A DNA stretch of 64,000 nucleotides from Streptosporangium pseudovulgare (GTDB lineage Bacteria > Actinomycetota > Actinomycetes > Streptosporangiales > Streptosporangiaceae): assembly GCF_014648055.1 (NCBI RefSeq), contig NZ_BMQJ01000004.1:62001-126000 (forward strand), written 5' to 3'. The notes beneath the pieces were generated by a model. That model was not told the origin of the DNA. It searched no databases and saw only the letters and a list, made by a program, of their open reading frames with translations. Positions 9,001 to 17,055 of the stretch are shown piece after piece (position 1 is the first letter of the stretch; every line of letters begins with the position of its first letter). Both the position numbers and the translations under genes were made by a program.

Positions 9001-9728
9001 TGTCGCTGTCCGGACGGCGTTCGCTGGTGATGGGCGGCAGCTCGGGGATCGGTGAGGCCGTCGCCAGGCTCTTCGCCGAGCGGGACGCCGAGGTCGTGAT
9101 CACCGGCCGCGACCCCGTACGGCTCGACGCGGCGGCCGGGCGGATCGGCGGCAAGGTCACCGCGCGGCGGGTGGACGGCTGCTCGTCCGAGGAGGTGAGC
9201 GACTTCTTCGCCGAGGACGTCCGGTACGACCACCTGGTGCTGGCCCTCAGCGGCGGTTCCGGCGCGGGGCCGTTCACCACCCTCGACCTGGACGGCCTGC
9301 GCGACGGGTTCGAGCGGAAGGTCTGGCCGTACCTGCGGATCCTTCAGGCGGCGCTGCCCCGGATGGCCGAGGGCGGATCGGTCACCCTTCTCACCGCGTC
9401 CTCGGCGCGGGCGGCTCTGCCCGGCACCGCCGGCCTGGCCGCGATCAACGGCGCGCTGGAGGCGATGGTCCCGCCGCTGGCCGCCGAGCTGGCCCCGCTG
9501 AGGGTCAACGCGGTCTCACCCGGCGTGATCGACACCCCGTGGTGGTCCGGGCTGCCGGAGGAGCGGCGGGCGGCGATGTTCGCCGAGTACGCCGCGGCCC
9601 TGCCGGTGGGGCGCGTCGGCCGGCCCGAGGACGTCGCCGAGGCCGTCCTGCTCGTCGCGACCAACGGGTTCATGACCGGAGAGGTCGTTCCGGTCAACGG
9701 CGGTCTCGGCCTGCGGACCGGCCACTGA
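9001..9728 (+). CDS. SDR-fold protein lacking the usual YxxxK site
   Basis: 241-residue Rossmann-fold protein of the short-chain dehydrogenase superfamily. The cofactor loop GGSSGIGEAVA is intact and a C-terminal EVVPVNGGLGL is present. At the catalytic position the sequence is LPGTAGLAAINGALEAM, where family members have Tyr and Lys (YxxxK); both appear replaced. The upstream Ser (LTASSARA) is kept. It may be an atypical reductase or a non-catalytic binder. Start ATG 9001 has a GAAGGGAGC ribosome site. It pairs divergently with the TetR gene, and its last 213 bases are overlapped antisense by the WYL gene frame. Confidence 0.85.
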
Positions 9729-10727
9729 CTCCGGAAGCCGTCCGCGGAACCCGTCCGTCGGCCGGGCCGGGGCGGCGCGGGTGAGGCGGCCGGCGGTGGC
9801 GCGGACGCGGTCGGCCAGCTCGGGCGGGTCCAGCACCTCGAACTCCACGCCGATGAGGATCAGGTGGGCGACCAGGGCGTCCAGGGAGTCCGAGCCGGTG
9901 GTCAGCAGGCACGTCCCGTCGGCGAGGTCCTCCAGGACGCCGACCGTCGGCGGCACGTGCCCGGCGACGGCGTCCGCCGGGGCGGCGAGCCGTACCCGGG
10001 CGGTGAAGGCGTAGGGGCCGGTGGACACGGAGGCGGCGACGAACGCGGCGGCGTCGGGAGGGTCCCGCGGTGTGAAGCGGGCGCCCGTCGGCCGCGGCGC
10101 GCCGATCCGGTCGACCCGGAAGGTGCGCCAGTCGTCGCGCAGGAGGTCCAGGGCGACGAGATACCAGCGCTGCCCGGTGTGGACGAGCCGGTACGGCTCC
10201 ACCGTACGGTCGCTGGGGACGCCGGAGGCGTCACGGTAGGCGAACCGCAGCCGCTCCCGGTCACGGCAGGCGCCGGCGAGCGTCGACAGCGCCGCGGAGT
10301 CCACGGCCGCGGCCCGGCCGGGCAGGTGCACGGTCGCGGCGTGCAGTGCGGTCAGGCGGTGCCGCAGCCGAGCCGGGAGCAGCTGCTCCAGCTTGGCCAG
10401 CGCCCGGATCGAGGTCTCCTCCAGTCCGGCGACGGCGCCGCCGGCCGCCAGGCGCAGCCCGATCGCCACCGCGACGGCCTCCTCGTCGTCGAGCAGCAGC
10501 GGCGGCAGAGTGGCCCCGGCCTCCAGCCGGTATCCGCCCGCCACGCCCGATGTGGCGCTGACCGGGTAGCCGAGCAGGCGCAGCCGTTCCACGTCGCGCC
10601 GGACGGTGCGGCGGGTGACGCCCAGGCGCGCGGCGAGCTCGGCGCCCGGCCAGTCCCGGCGCGACCACAGCAGGGACAGCAGCTTCAGCAGCCTGGCGGA
10701 GGTGTCCAGCGCCGGTGTGTGGGACAT
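9516..10727 (-). CDS. WYL-domain transcriptional regulator (YafY type)
   Basis: 403 residues by the open frame. The N-terminal HTH is clear (about residues 8-65: LLSLLWSRRDWPGAELAARLGVTRR is split here as LLSLLWSRRDWPGAEL and AARLGVTRRTVRRDVERL). The WYL domain (about 140-220) contains TVEPYRLVHTGQRWYLVALD. A C-terminal WCX-type region ends near residue 320, the usual family length. The last 70-80 residues are low-complexity and encoded antisense to the SDR 3' end, because no stop occurs earlier. It is divergent from the DinB gene, with a 25-bp palindrome between them. Confidence 0.88.
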   Translation of the reverse strand: MSHTPALDTSARLLKLLSLLWSRRDWPGAELAARLGVTRRTVRRDVERLRLLGYPVSATSGVAGGYRLEAGATLPPLLLDDEEAVAVAIGLRLAAGGAVAGLEETSIRALAKLEQLLPARLRHRLTALHAATVHLPGRAAAVDSAALSTLAGACRDRERLRFAYRDASGVPSDRTVEPYRLVHTGQRWYLVALDLLRDDWRTFRVDRIGAPRPTGARFTPRDPPDAAAFVAASVSTGPYAFTARVRLAAPADAVAGHVPPTVGVLEDLADGTCLLTTGSDSLDALVAHLILIGVEFEVLDPPELADRVRATAGRLTRAAPARPTDGFRGRLPESVAGPQAETAVDRNDLSGHEPVGRDEQDGLGDVLGPADAPHRQGRGVLGEHRRPPLLRQPGPPRGVDHAG

Positions 10728-10745
10728 GGGCCGAGATTGCCAGAG

Positions 10746-10770
10746 ATCGAGGACCGATACGGTCCCCGAT
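10746..10770. promoter_or_regulatory. 25-bp palindromic operator between WYL and DinB genes
   Basis: Perfect dyad: ATCG-N-GGACCG-N3-CGGTCC-N-CGAT, between the divergent starts at 10727 and 10789. It ends 18 bases before the DinB start. It is the likely binding site of the adjacent WYL regulator. Confidence 0.7.
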
Positions 10771-10788
10771 CGTTTCTATCGTCCCGCC

Positions 10789-11409
10789 ATGACTCATCCC
10801 GGTACGACCCTGGACTGGAACCACCTGCTCTCCGAGCAGCTCGACTGGCACTGGCACCACCACCTGCGGCCCCGTCTCGACGGCCTGACCGACGAGGAGT
10901 ACCTCTGGGAGCCGGTCGCCGGCTGCTGGAGCGTACGGCCCCGCGGCGCCGGCGCCGCGTCCGGCGCCGTCGGGAACGGGGACTTCGTGATCGACCTCGT
11001 GCGCCCCGAGCCGAGTCCGTCGCCGGTGACGACGATCGCCTGGCGTCTCGCCCACATCATCGTGGGGGTCCTGGGGGCGCGCGCCGCCGCGCACTTCGGG
11101 GGGCCCGCCGTCGAGTACCCGACCTTCCCCTACGCCGGTACGGCGGGCGAGGCCCTGAGACAGCTCGACGAGGTGTACGCCGCCTGGACGGACGGCGTGC
11201 GGGAGCTCGGCGCCGAGGGCCTGTCCCGGCCCTGCGGTCCCGCCGAGGGACCGTTCGCCGACCACCCCATGGCCGCGCTGGTCCTGCACATCAACCGCGA
11301 GGTCATCCACCACGGCGCGGAGGCGCTGCTGCTGCGCGACCTCTACCGCGACACCCCGGGGACCCGGGCGCGCTCCCGCCCCGAAGAACCGGCGGCTTCG
11401 GAGCGGTGA
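10789..11409 (+). CDS. DinB-superfamily protein
   Basis: 206 residues with the four-helix DinB/YfiT pattern. Possible metal-ligand histidines are in WHWHHHLRPRLDGL (near 20-30), LAHIIVGVLG (near 90) and HINREVIHHGAEALLLRDLY (near 165-185). Members include thiol-dependent transferases and stress-induced proteins in actinobacteria, but this one's substrate is unknown. The start is ATG 10789; the longer frame upstream crosses the operator and the divergent regulator. Pairing with a WYL regulator is a common arrangement. Confidence 0.85.
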   Translation: MTHPGTTLDWNHLLSEQLDWHWHHHLRPRLDGLTDEEYLWEPVAGCWSVRPRGAGAASGAVGNGDFVIDLVRPEPSPSPVTTIAWRLAHIIVGVLGARAAAHFGGPAVEYPTFPYAGTAGEALRQLDEVYAAWTDGVRELGAEGLSRPCGPAEGPFADHPMAALVLHINREVIHHGAEALLLRDLYRDTPGTRARSRPEEPAASER

Positions 11410-11451
11410 CCAAGTGGAGCGATGGATGGCGGCGCGATTCGCGGACGAAGT

Positions 11452-11467
11452 ATCTTGACGTCAAGAT
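11452..11467. promoter_or_regulatory. 16-bp perfect palindrome upstream of VOC gene
   Basis: ATCTTGACGTCAAGAT is a perfect dyad ending 16 bases before the start of the VOC gene, where it would overlap the promoter or leader. CTTGA-TCAAG half-sites are typical of MarR-family operators. No MarR gene is in the window, so the regulator would act in trans. Confidence 0.6.
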
Positions 11468-11483
11468 GCAAAAGGGGGTCGTG

Positions 11484-11837
11484 ATGCTGCACCACGTCCA
11501 GCTCGCCTGCCCGCCGGGGAGCGAGCCCGCCCTGCGGGACTTCTACGGGGGAGTGCTCGGTCTGACCGAGATCCCCAAGCCTCCCGTTCTGGCCGCGCGG
11601 GGCGGTTGCTGGTTCCGCGGGCACGGCGTCGAGCTGCACCTCGGCGTCGAGGAGGACTTCCGCCCGGCGCGCAAGGCGCATCCCGGCCTGCTGGTCCGTG
11701 ACCTCGACGGATGGGCCCGGCGCCTGGCGGAGGCGGGTCACCCGGTGACGTTCGACGACGACTTCCCGGGAATGCGGCGCTTCTACAGCGAGGACCCCCA
11801 CGGGAACCGCCTGGAGCTCCTCGAACCGATCGCCTGA
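11484..11837 (+). CDS. VOC-family (glyoxalase/bleomycin-resistance fold) protein
   Basis: 117 residues, a single vicinal-oxygen-chelate unit pair: MLHHVQLACPPGSE...LRDFYGGVLGLTEIPKP, GVELHLGVEEDF, and the closing FYSEDPHGNRLELLEP. Metal-ligand His and Glu positions are present. The function could be a lyase, dioxygenase-like enzyme or binding protein and cannot be told from sequence. ATG 11484 is chosen for its AAGGGGG ribosome site; ATG 11466 falls inside the palindrome. Confidence 0.85.
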   Translation: MLHHVQLACPPGSEPALRDFYGGVLGLTEIPKPPVLAARGGCWFRGHGVELHLGVEEDFRPARKAHPGLLVRDLDGWARRLAEAGHPVTFDDDFPGMRRFYSEDPHGNRLELLEPIA

Positions 11838-11965
11838 CCCGGGCGGGCCTTCGGCGCCCGGTCCACCCATGCTCTCCTGCGGTGCGGGCCCGCCTGCCGC
11901 GTTCCACCGGGTTGGGACAGGTTTGGACGGATTTCATTGAGTTTCGCCGGGTCGGCCGGGTTCCG

Positions 11966-12598
11966 TCAGGCGAGGGCGCGGCCCAGTTCGGCGGCCGCGG
12001 CGGAGACCCGGGGGCCGACGACGGCCGGATCGAGGGCGGTGAAGGCGACGACCCCGACGGACGCCTCCAGCCAGGGCAGGCCGGTGACGGGCGCGGCCAC
12101 GCCGCGGGCGCCCTCCTGGAGCTGGCCCTCGGTGACGACGTAGCCGGTACGGCCCTGCCGCAGGGCGAGGATGGCGTGCCCGGCCGCGCCCCGGCCGAGC
12201 GGGTGGCGGGACCCTTCGCGGTAGGCGACGTGCATGTCGGTCCAGGAGGGCTCCACCACCGCCACCGCCAGGCCGTCGTCCCCCTCGGCCACGGTCAGGT
12301 GCGCCGTCGCGCCCACCTCCTCGGCGAGCCCGCGCAGCGTCGGCAGGGCGCCCTCGCGGAGCAGCGGCTGTACGGCCCGCGCCAGCACGAGCACCCCGAA
12401 TCCCAGGTGGACCCGGCCGTCGCCGCCCCGGCGGACGAAACCCTCGTTCTGGAGCGTGGTGAGCAGGCGGTAGACCACCGGGCGGCTCAGCCCCAGCTCG
12501 GTCGCGAGTTCGGTGGGGGTACGGCCACGCCGGCCGTCGGCCAGCAGGCGGAGCAGCCGGAGACCGCGCTCCAGGGTCTGTGAGGACTCGGCCGCCAT
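11966..12598 (-). CDS. IclR-family transcriptional regulator
   Basis: 210 residues, slightly short for the family. The N-terminal winged helix (about 5-65) contains LERGLRLLRLLADGRRGRTP then ELATELGLSRPVVYRLLTTL. The C-terminal effector domain contains GRGAAGHAILALRQGR, the family's conserved stretch. The effector is likely an aromatic or other small acid. A degenerate dyad just upstream (12624-12640) shares the core TTATCGG with the hmgA operator, so control of hmgA is possible. Confidence 0.9.
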   Translation of the reverse strand: MAAESSQTLERGLRLLRLLADGRRGRTPTELATELGLSRPVVYRLLTTLQNEGFVRRGGDGRVHLGFGVLVLARAVQPLLREGALPTLRGLAEEVGATAHLTVAEGDDGLAVAVVEPSWTDMHVAYREGSRHPLGRGAAGHAILALRQGRTGYVVTEGQLQEGARGVAAPVTGLPWLEASVGVVAFTALDPAVVGPRVSAAAAELGRALA

Positions 12599-12623
12599 CA
12601 GCGGGCCCGCCGTACGGGGATCA

Positions 12624-12640
12624 TGCTTCGATTATCGGCA
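12624..12640. promoter_or_regulatory. Degenerate dyad upstream of the IclR gene
   Basis: TGCTTCGATTATCGGCA lies 26-42 bases upstream of the IclR start. Outer TGC/GCA and inner CGAT/ATCG are symmetric. The core resembles the hmgA upstream site CGCTTATCGG. It is a possible autoregulatory site with weak support. Confidence 0.35.
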
Positions 12641-12744
12641 CCCCGCCGGGGCGGCCGGGTGCGGGACGGGCCGGTGGGGCGAGGGGGAACCTGCTGACTT
12701 CCTGACAAAACCTGTTGAGATAGGGATGATCCGGATAGAGTGCC

Positions 12745-12756
12745 AAACGATCGTTT
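12745..12756. promoter_or_regulatory. 12-bp palindrome before the secreted-protein gene
   Basis: AAACGATCGTTT lies 27 bases before the start at 12784. Its AT content stands out locally. It could be an operator or an mRNA leader element. Confidence 0.35.
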
Positions 12757-12783
12757 TGACCGGCTTCACCCGGGAGCTTAAGA

Positions 12784-14169
12784 ATGCGACTCACTCTGCG
12801 GCGAACCCTGGCCGTCGGCGCCATGCTCACGGTCATCGGGGTGGTGACTCCCGCGGTCGCCGCCTACTCCCAGGACGATCCCCGGAGCTGCAACGATCTG
12901 TTGAGCGCCGACGCCCCGGCGTACGTGGTGTGCCACTGGCTGGCCAAGCCCGACGAGGCCCTCGGCGTCGCGGGGTTCTGGCTGGCCGACGACGGCGCCA
13001 ACCTCAAGGACGCCACCCCGCTGCAGGGCAAGTTCATCGACTGCTCGGCCCCCGGCAACTACTGCGCGGAGCTTCAGGGCGACGGCGCGGTCGGCGACGA
13101 AGGCTCCCCCCTCCCGGAGGACGCCGAGGACGGCGGGACCCCCGAGTGCGAGAGCGGCCAGCAGTGCTCGACCGACGGGCACGGGATCGGCGGTGACGGC
13201 AGCGTGACCGGACCCGACAACGGCAGCTTCACCGGCCCCGGCGGCACCGGCGCGAAGACGGCGGCCACCCCGGCGACGACCCAGGGCACGCAGGGCGCCC
13301 AGCCCGCCGTACAGGCTCCCACCGCCCAGGAGGCGGCCGCGGCCGCGCAGACCCCCACCGGCAAGGCGGTGACCGCCGCCCGGAGCGGCGGGCTGCGCGT
13401 CTGGCTCGACACCGAGCTGGCCGACGACTGGAAGGCGGGCCCGGCGAACTTCGCCGCGGCCGTCAAGCGCGTCGCGGCGCTGGCCGCGCGGCCCGAGGTG
13501 ACCGGGATCCGCTTCACCTCGCAGCTCGGCTACAACAAGACGTTCGCGACGGACGCCGAGGTCACCGCCTTCGTCACCGGCGCGTCGGCCGCGCTGCGTC
13601 AGGCGGCCCCGGGCAAGCGGCTGGGCGTCCACACGGTCGTCCCCGAGTTCGCCTGCGGCGCCGAGGCCGCCTGCAAGACCGAGATGACCAAGCGGTACCC
13701 GCTGCTCACCCCCGAGAAGGTCGAGGGCTACGTGAACGCGGGACGCCTCGACCAGCTCTCCCTGGACACCGGCCTGCTGTACGGCGGCTACCAGACCTGG
13801 AAGATCGACGCCGAGCAGGCGCACCGCAACCAGTGGATCCAGGTCCGCGCCCGCGCCTGGGACGTCCTGACCCAGGTGGCCGCCGAGGAGACCGGCGTCG
13901 TCGGCCAGGTCGCCCCCGAGCAGGTCGCGATGCGGGTGTCCGCGCCGGTCAAGGACGGCGCCGCCCAGCAGGTGAACCTCTGGACCCGCGTCCGGACCGC
14001 CCAGGGCACGGTGAACCGGCTGACCGCCTGGGACGAGCTGAAGAAGCTCGCCCCGGTCCAGCGCCGCATCGCGGCCATCTACGACCCGGCCACGCCGGAG
14101 ACCGACGCGGCCGGCGACCTGAAGAAGCTCGCCGAGGTCGTCAGCCAGGTCTACCTCACCACCGCCTGA
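12784..14169 (+). CDS. Secreted protein of unknown function
   Basis: 461 residues that I cannot assign to a family. A signal peptide is clear (MRLTLRRTLAVGAMLTVIGV, cleavage near AAA/YSQ at about 28). A Cys-containing N-terminal domain (about 30-135) holds CNDLL, VVCHWL, IDCS, YCAEL and CESGQQC. A Gly/Thr/Ala/Pro/Gln linker spans about 140-200. The C-terminal domain (about 205-455) starts GLRVWLDTELADDWKAG and contains VTGIRFTSQLGYNKTF and GRLDQLSLDTGLLYGGYQ, which looks like an alpha/beta, perhaps glycosidase-like barrel. GGAG lies 7 bases before the ATG. It probably acts outside the membrane. Confidence 0.8.
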   Translation: MRLTLRRTLAVGAMLTVIGVVTPAVAAYSQDDPRSCNDLLSADAPAYVVCHWLAKPDEALGVAGFWLADDGANLKDATPLQGKFIDCSAPGNYCAELQGDGAVGDEGSPLPEDAEDGGTPECESGQQCSTDGHGIGGDGSVTGPDNGSFTGPGGTGAKTAATPATTQGTQGAQPAVQAPTAQEAAAAAQTPTGKAVTAARSGGLRVWLDTELADDWKAGPANFAAAVKRVAALAARPEVTGIRFTSQLGYNKTFATDAEVTAFVTGASAALRQAAPGKRLGVHTVVPEFACGAEAACKTEMTKRYPLLTPEKVEGYVNAGRLDQLSLDTGLLYGGYQTWKIDAEQAHRNQWIQVRARAWDVLTQVAAEETGVVGQVAPEQVAMRVSAPVKDGAAQQVNLWTRVRTAQGTVNRLTAWDELKKLAPVQRRIAAIYDPATPETDAAGDLKKLAEVVSQVYLTTA

Positions 14170-14242
14170 CCACCGTCTGACCATTGCCTGATCACCGTCT
14201 GACCACCGTCTGAGCATCGCCTGATCACCGTCTGGGCGTCGC
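14155..14242. repeat. 11-bp tandem array spanning the stop codon
   Basis: Eight consecutive 11-bp units of the form CTGAyCAyyGy run without gaps from the last codons of the secreted-protein gene into its 3' region. Because 11 is not a multiple of three, the TGA in each unit supplies stops in all three frames. It is followed by a terminator hairpin. Confidence 0.85.
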
Positions 14243-14279
14243 TCCGGTGGACCCGGCAGCGGATCGGCGGCTGATCCGT

Positions 14280-14309
14280 GACGCCCCGCCGGCTCTCCGG
14301 CGGGGCGTC
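14280..14309 (+). terminator. Terminator of the secreted-protein gene
   Basis: A perfect 13-bp stem (14280-14292 with 14297-14309) closed by CTCT lies 110 bases past the stop. No T-run follows. Confidence 0.75.
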
Positions 14310-14807
14310 CGTCATGCGGGGCCCAATCCCCTCCTTGCCGCCAGATTCCCGTACAAGCGGGACTCGCCCGACCGCCTCCGCCCATCGATACCACCGGGGG
14401 CGAATAGGCGAGCTTGCCGAGCAACGCAGGCAATCTCTCCCCTTGCGCCCGGATCGGGAGCCGTGCATTCCTGCGGCCGTGCCAAAAAAGCGTCAACCTT
14501 CCGCCCGGCCGATGGCGCCGATCGGCCGGTGAAGGTCGGCCCGGGATCGACCGGCCGTCATCGAATCATTCGGCGGGCCGCCGGGGTTACCCGCGTCCGG
14601 TCCAGGCGATCTCTCTGATCGTTCATCGTTCGTCCTGGTTCCGTAGTCGTTCGCGGGATTTCCCGGACACGCCGACGCTCCGGGGGGCGTCGGCGCCCGG
14701 ATCTACCCTTGGAGTCGTTTGAGTGGGACGGCGGGGCGGTTGTTTCGCGGCCGGTCGCGCCGAAATACCGGTCGATCCGGGCGAATCCAGGAAGAAGGCG
14801 TTCTCAG
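14310..14807. other. Long upstream region of the DAO-type gene
   Basis: About 500 bases without a convincing gene. It contains one perfect hairpin (14670-14678 with 14687-14695, 9-bp arms, 8-base loop) roughly 110 bases before the next start. This could be an attenuator in a long leader or a terminator remnant. The composition is a little less GC-rich than the genes around it. Confidence 0.5.
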
Positions 14808-15923
14808 GTGCGCGCGAATTCGGAGAGAATACTCGTTGTCGGGGCCGGTGTAAGCGGACTGACGACCGCGTTGTGTCTGGCCAGAGAGGGTTTCCGGGTC
14901 ACCGTCGTCGCAGACAGGTTCGCACCCGACATCGTCTCGGTCGTCGCGGGGGCGTTGTGGGAGTGGCCGCCCGCGGTGTGCGGGTACCACCACGACGAGA
15001 TATCACTCGCCCGGTCCAAGGACTGGTGCGTCACCTCGTACCGGATGTTCGAGGAAATGGCCCGCGCCAAGGTGCCGGGGGTGGCCATGCGGAGGTCCAA
15101 TTTCTATTTCCGGCACCGTGTCGAGGAGAACCCGCACGATCTGCACAAGATGCGGGAGCTCGCCGGGAAGGTCCGCGGTTTCCTCCGCGACCCGGCTCTC
15201 GCCGAGCGCAACGGCGTGAACCCCGACTACGGCGTGGTCGACGCCTACTCCCACCTGGCGCCCATGATCGACACCGACCGGTACATGGTGTGGCTGATGC
15301 GCGAGGTCGTCGGCCACGGCGTACGGGTGGTACGGCACCGCGTCGAGGGCCCGCTGGCGGCCCGGCAGGGCGAGCTGTGCGAGCGGTTCGGCGCCGGACT
15401 GGTCGTCTGCTGCGCCGGACTCGGCACCGCCGAGCTGCGCGGCGTCCCCATGTACCCGCTGCGCGGCGCGCTCGTCCGGGTCCGCAACGGCGGCCTGCGC
15501 GGCCCCCGGATCGAGGAGGCCCACTGCGTCTCCCACGACGAGCGCCACGACGAGCAGGACATCGTCTTCATCGTCCCGCGGAACCAGAATCTCCTCGTTC
15601 TCGGCGGGCTGGCGGAAAAGGACGAGTGGGACACCGGAATCGATCTGGAGAACCACGCCCCCATCCGCGAGATGTACGAGCGGTGCCTCGCGTTCATGCC
15701 CGCGCTGCGCCGCGCCAGGATCGACCCCGACGAGCCGGTACGGGTCGGCCTGCGCCCGTTCCGCGGCGAGAACGTCTGCCTGGAATGGGATGAGGAGGAC
15801 CAGGTCGTTTACAACTTCGCGCACGGCGGCGCCGGATTCAGCTTTTCCTGGGGGTGCGCCCGGGAGGCCGTCGGACTGGTGCGGACGGCCGTGGAGGAGC
15901 GGCGATACTCGCGCTCTTTCTGA
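14808..15923 (+). CDS. FAD-dependent oxidoreductase, D-amino-acid-oxidase type
   Basis: 371 residues. The FAD-binding ILVVGAGVSGLTTALCLAREG is at residues 6-26. The DAO fold continues with VVSVVAGALWEWPP (near 48), FVVCCAGLGTAEL-like LVVCCAGLGTAELRGVPMYP, and a closing VVYNFAHGGAGFSFSWGCA that binds FAD. This points to oxidation of a D-amino acid or related amine to the imino acid with H2O2; the substrate cannot be read. GTG 14808 is chosen for the GAAGAAGG site 9 bases before it; earlier in-frame codons lack the FAD fold. It is followed after 33 bases by an L,D-transpeptidase, so a link to peptidoglycan D-residues is conceivable. Confidence 0.85.
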   Translation: MRANSERILVVGAGVSGLTTALCLAREGFRVTVVADRFAPDIVSVVAGALWEWPPAVCGYHHDEISLARSKDWCVTSYRMFEEMARAKVPGVAMRRSNFYFRHRVEENPHDLHKMRELAGKVRGFLRDPALAERNGVNPDYGVVDAYSHLAPMIDTDRYMVWLMREVVGHGVRVVRHRVEGPLAARQGELCERFGAGLVVCCAGLGTAELRGVPMYPLRGALVRVRNGGLRGPRIEEAHCVSHDERHDEQDIVFIVPRNQNLLVLGGLAEKDEWDTGIDLENHAPIREMYERCLAFMPALRRARIDPDEPVRVGLRPFRGENVCLEWDEEDQVVYNFAHGGAGFSFSWGCAREAVGLVRTAVEERRYSRSF

Positions 15924-15956
15924 GAGTTCTCCCCTTACCGCGGATGGGCGTGGAAA

Positions 15957-16826
15957 ATGCGAAAGACCATTAGCTGCATGCTGACGGCGAACGCGGCTCT
16001 CCTGCTGGCGGCGGTCCTGCCGTTCCAGCTCGCACCCGGCGACGTCGCGCCGTCGCGTCCTCCGGTGCCCGCGGGCTCAGCGGGCTCGCCGGGGGTCCCC
16101 GGCGCCCCGGATGTCCTGGCGGCCCCGCCGGGACGGCCGGAGAGCCCGGGGCGGCCGGTCTCCGGCCGCGGGCACGCCGCCGTGAGGTTCCCGGTCCTGC
16201 GGCCCGGCGCGGAGGGGACGATCGTCCTCGCGGTCCGGCGGAGGCTGAGCCGGCTGGGCTTCGACGAGGGCCCGCCCGGCCTCACGTACGGCCCCGCCAT
16301 GCGCGCGGCCGTGTGGGCCTTTCAGAAGGCGAACGGGCTGCCCCCGGTCGACGAGGTGGACGGTCCCACCTGGCGCGCGCTCGCCCACCCCGCGCGGATC
16401 AGGCCGCTGGTGCCGTCCGGCGGCCCCACGCGGGTGGAGATCGACCTGCGCCGGCAGTTGCTGACCGTGTGGCGGAACGACAGGCCCGAGCTGGTCACCC
16501 ACATCTCCACCGGGAACGGCGAGCACTACTGCGAGAAGGGCCACTGCGGGGTCGCGGTCACGCCGACCGGCGACTTCCGCGCCTGGCTGCGGACGCCCGG
16601 GTGGACCAGCGGACCGCTGGGCGACCAGTTCTACACGGTCTACTTCAACGGCCAGATCGGCTTCCACGGCTCCGAGAAGGTGCCCCGGCACCCGGCGTCG
16701 CACGGGTGCATCCGCATTCCGCTCCACAACGCCAGGCCGATCTACGACATGATCCAGCCCGGGGACCCCGTCTACGTCCGCAGACCCGGCCCGGCCGACG
16801 AGCGGCCGAAGAGCCGCCGGACCTGA
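15957..16826 (+). CDS. L,D-transpeptidase with peptidoglycan-binding domain
   Basis: 289 residues, exported. A signal peptide (about 1-30) is followed by a Pro/Gly-rich spacer and a PG_binding_1 domain (about 80-145, with LRRRLSRLGF-like VRRRLSRLGFDEG and AVWAFQKANGLPPV). A YkuD catalytic domain (about 158-275) ends in HGSEKVPRHPASHGCIRIP, with Cys251 the nucleophile. It cross-links peptidoglycan stems (3-3 links) or attaches proteins to them. It lies 33 bases after the oxidase on the same strand. Confidence 0.92.
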   Translation: MRKTISCMLTANAALLLAAVLPFQLAPGDVAPSRPPVPAGSAGSPGVPGAPDVLAAPPGRPESPGRPVSGRGHAAVRFPVLRPGAEGTIVLAVRRRLSRLGFDEGPPGLTYGPAMRAAVWAFQKANGLPPVDEVDGPTWRALAHPARIRPLVPSGGPTRVEIDLRRQLLTVWRNDRPELVTHISTGNGEHYCEKGHCGVAVTPTGDFRAWLRTPGWTSGPLGDQFYTVYFNGQIGFHGSEKVPRHPASHGCIRIPLHNARPIYDMIQPGDPVYVRRPGPADERPKSRRT

Positions 16827-16866
16827 GAACGGAGTGCGGAATGTCCGGGCTGAGGAGGATATGGGT

Positions 16867-16932
16867 ATGCGGCCGCCGACGAGCGGCGATTCCGGCAGGT
16901 GTCACGGCCCGGAGAGCCGGGAATGGACCTGA
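16867..16932 (+). CDS. Possible 21-residue ORF
   Basis: ATG 16867 has an AGGAGG site at 16853-16858 with 8 bases spacing, and the frame closes at 16932. The product starts MRPPTSGDSGRC and is polar with no membrane segment. The ribosome site is the only support, since the sequence is in the 3' region of the transpeptidase transcript. It may be chance. Confidence 0.25.
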   Translation: MRPPTSGDSGRCHGPESREWT

Positions 16933-17055
16933 ACTGCGTCCGGTCCGTGGCTGGCCCGTCGTGGCCTGCAAGGGGGATCCGCGGGCCGGGCGCCCATCCG
17001 CGCCCGGCGCGCCCGGCGGAGAGCGGGGCGGGAGGGAACGGCGCGTCCCCCCGGC

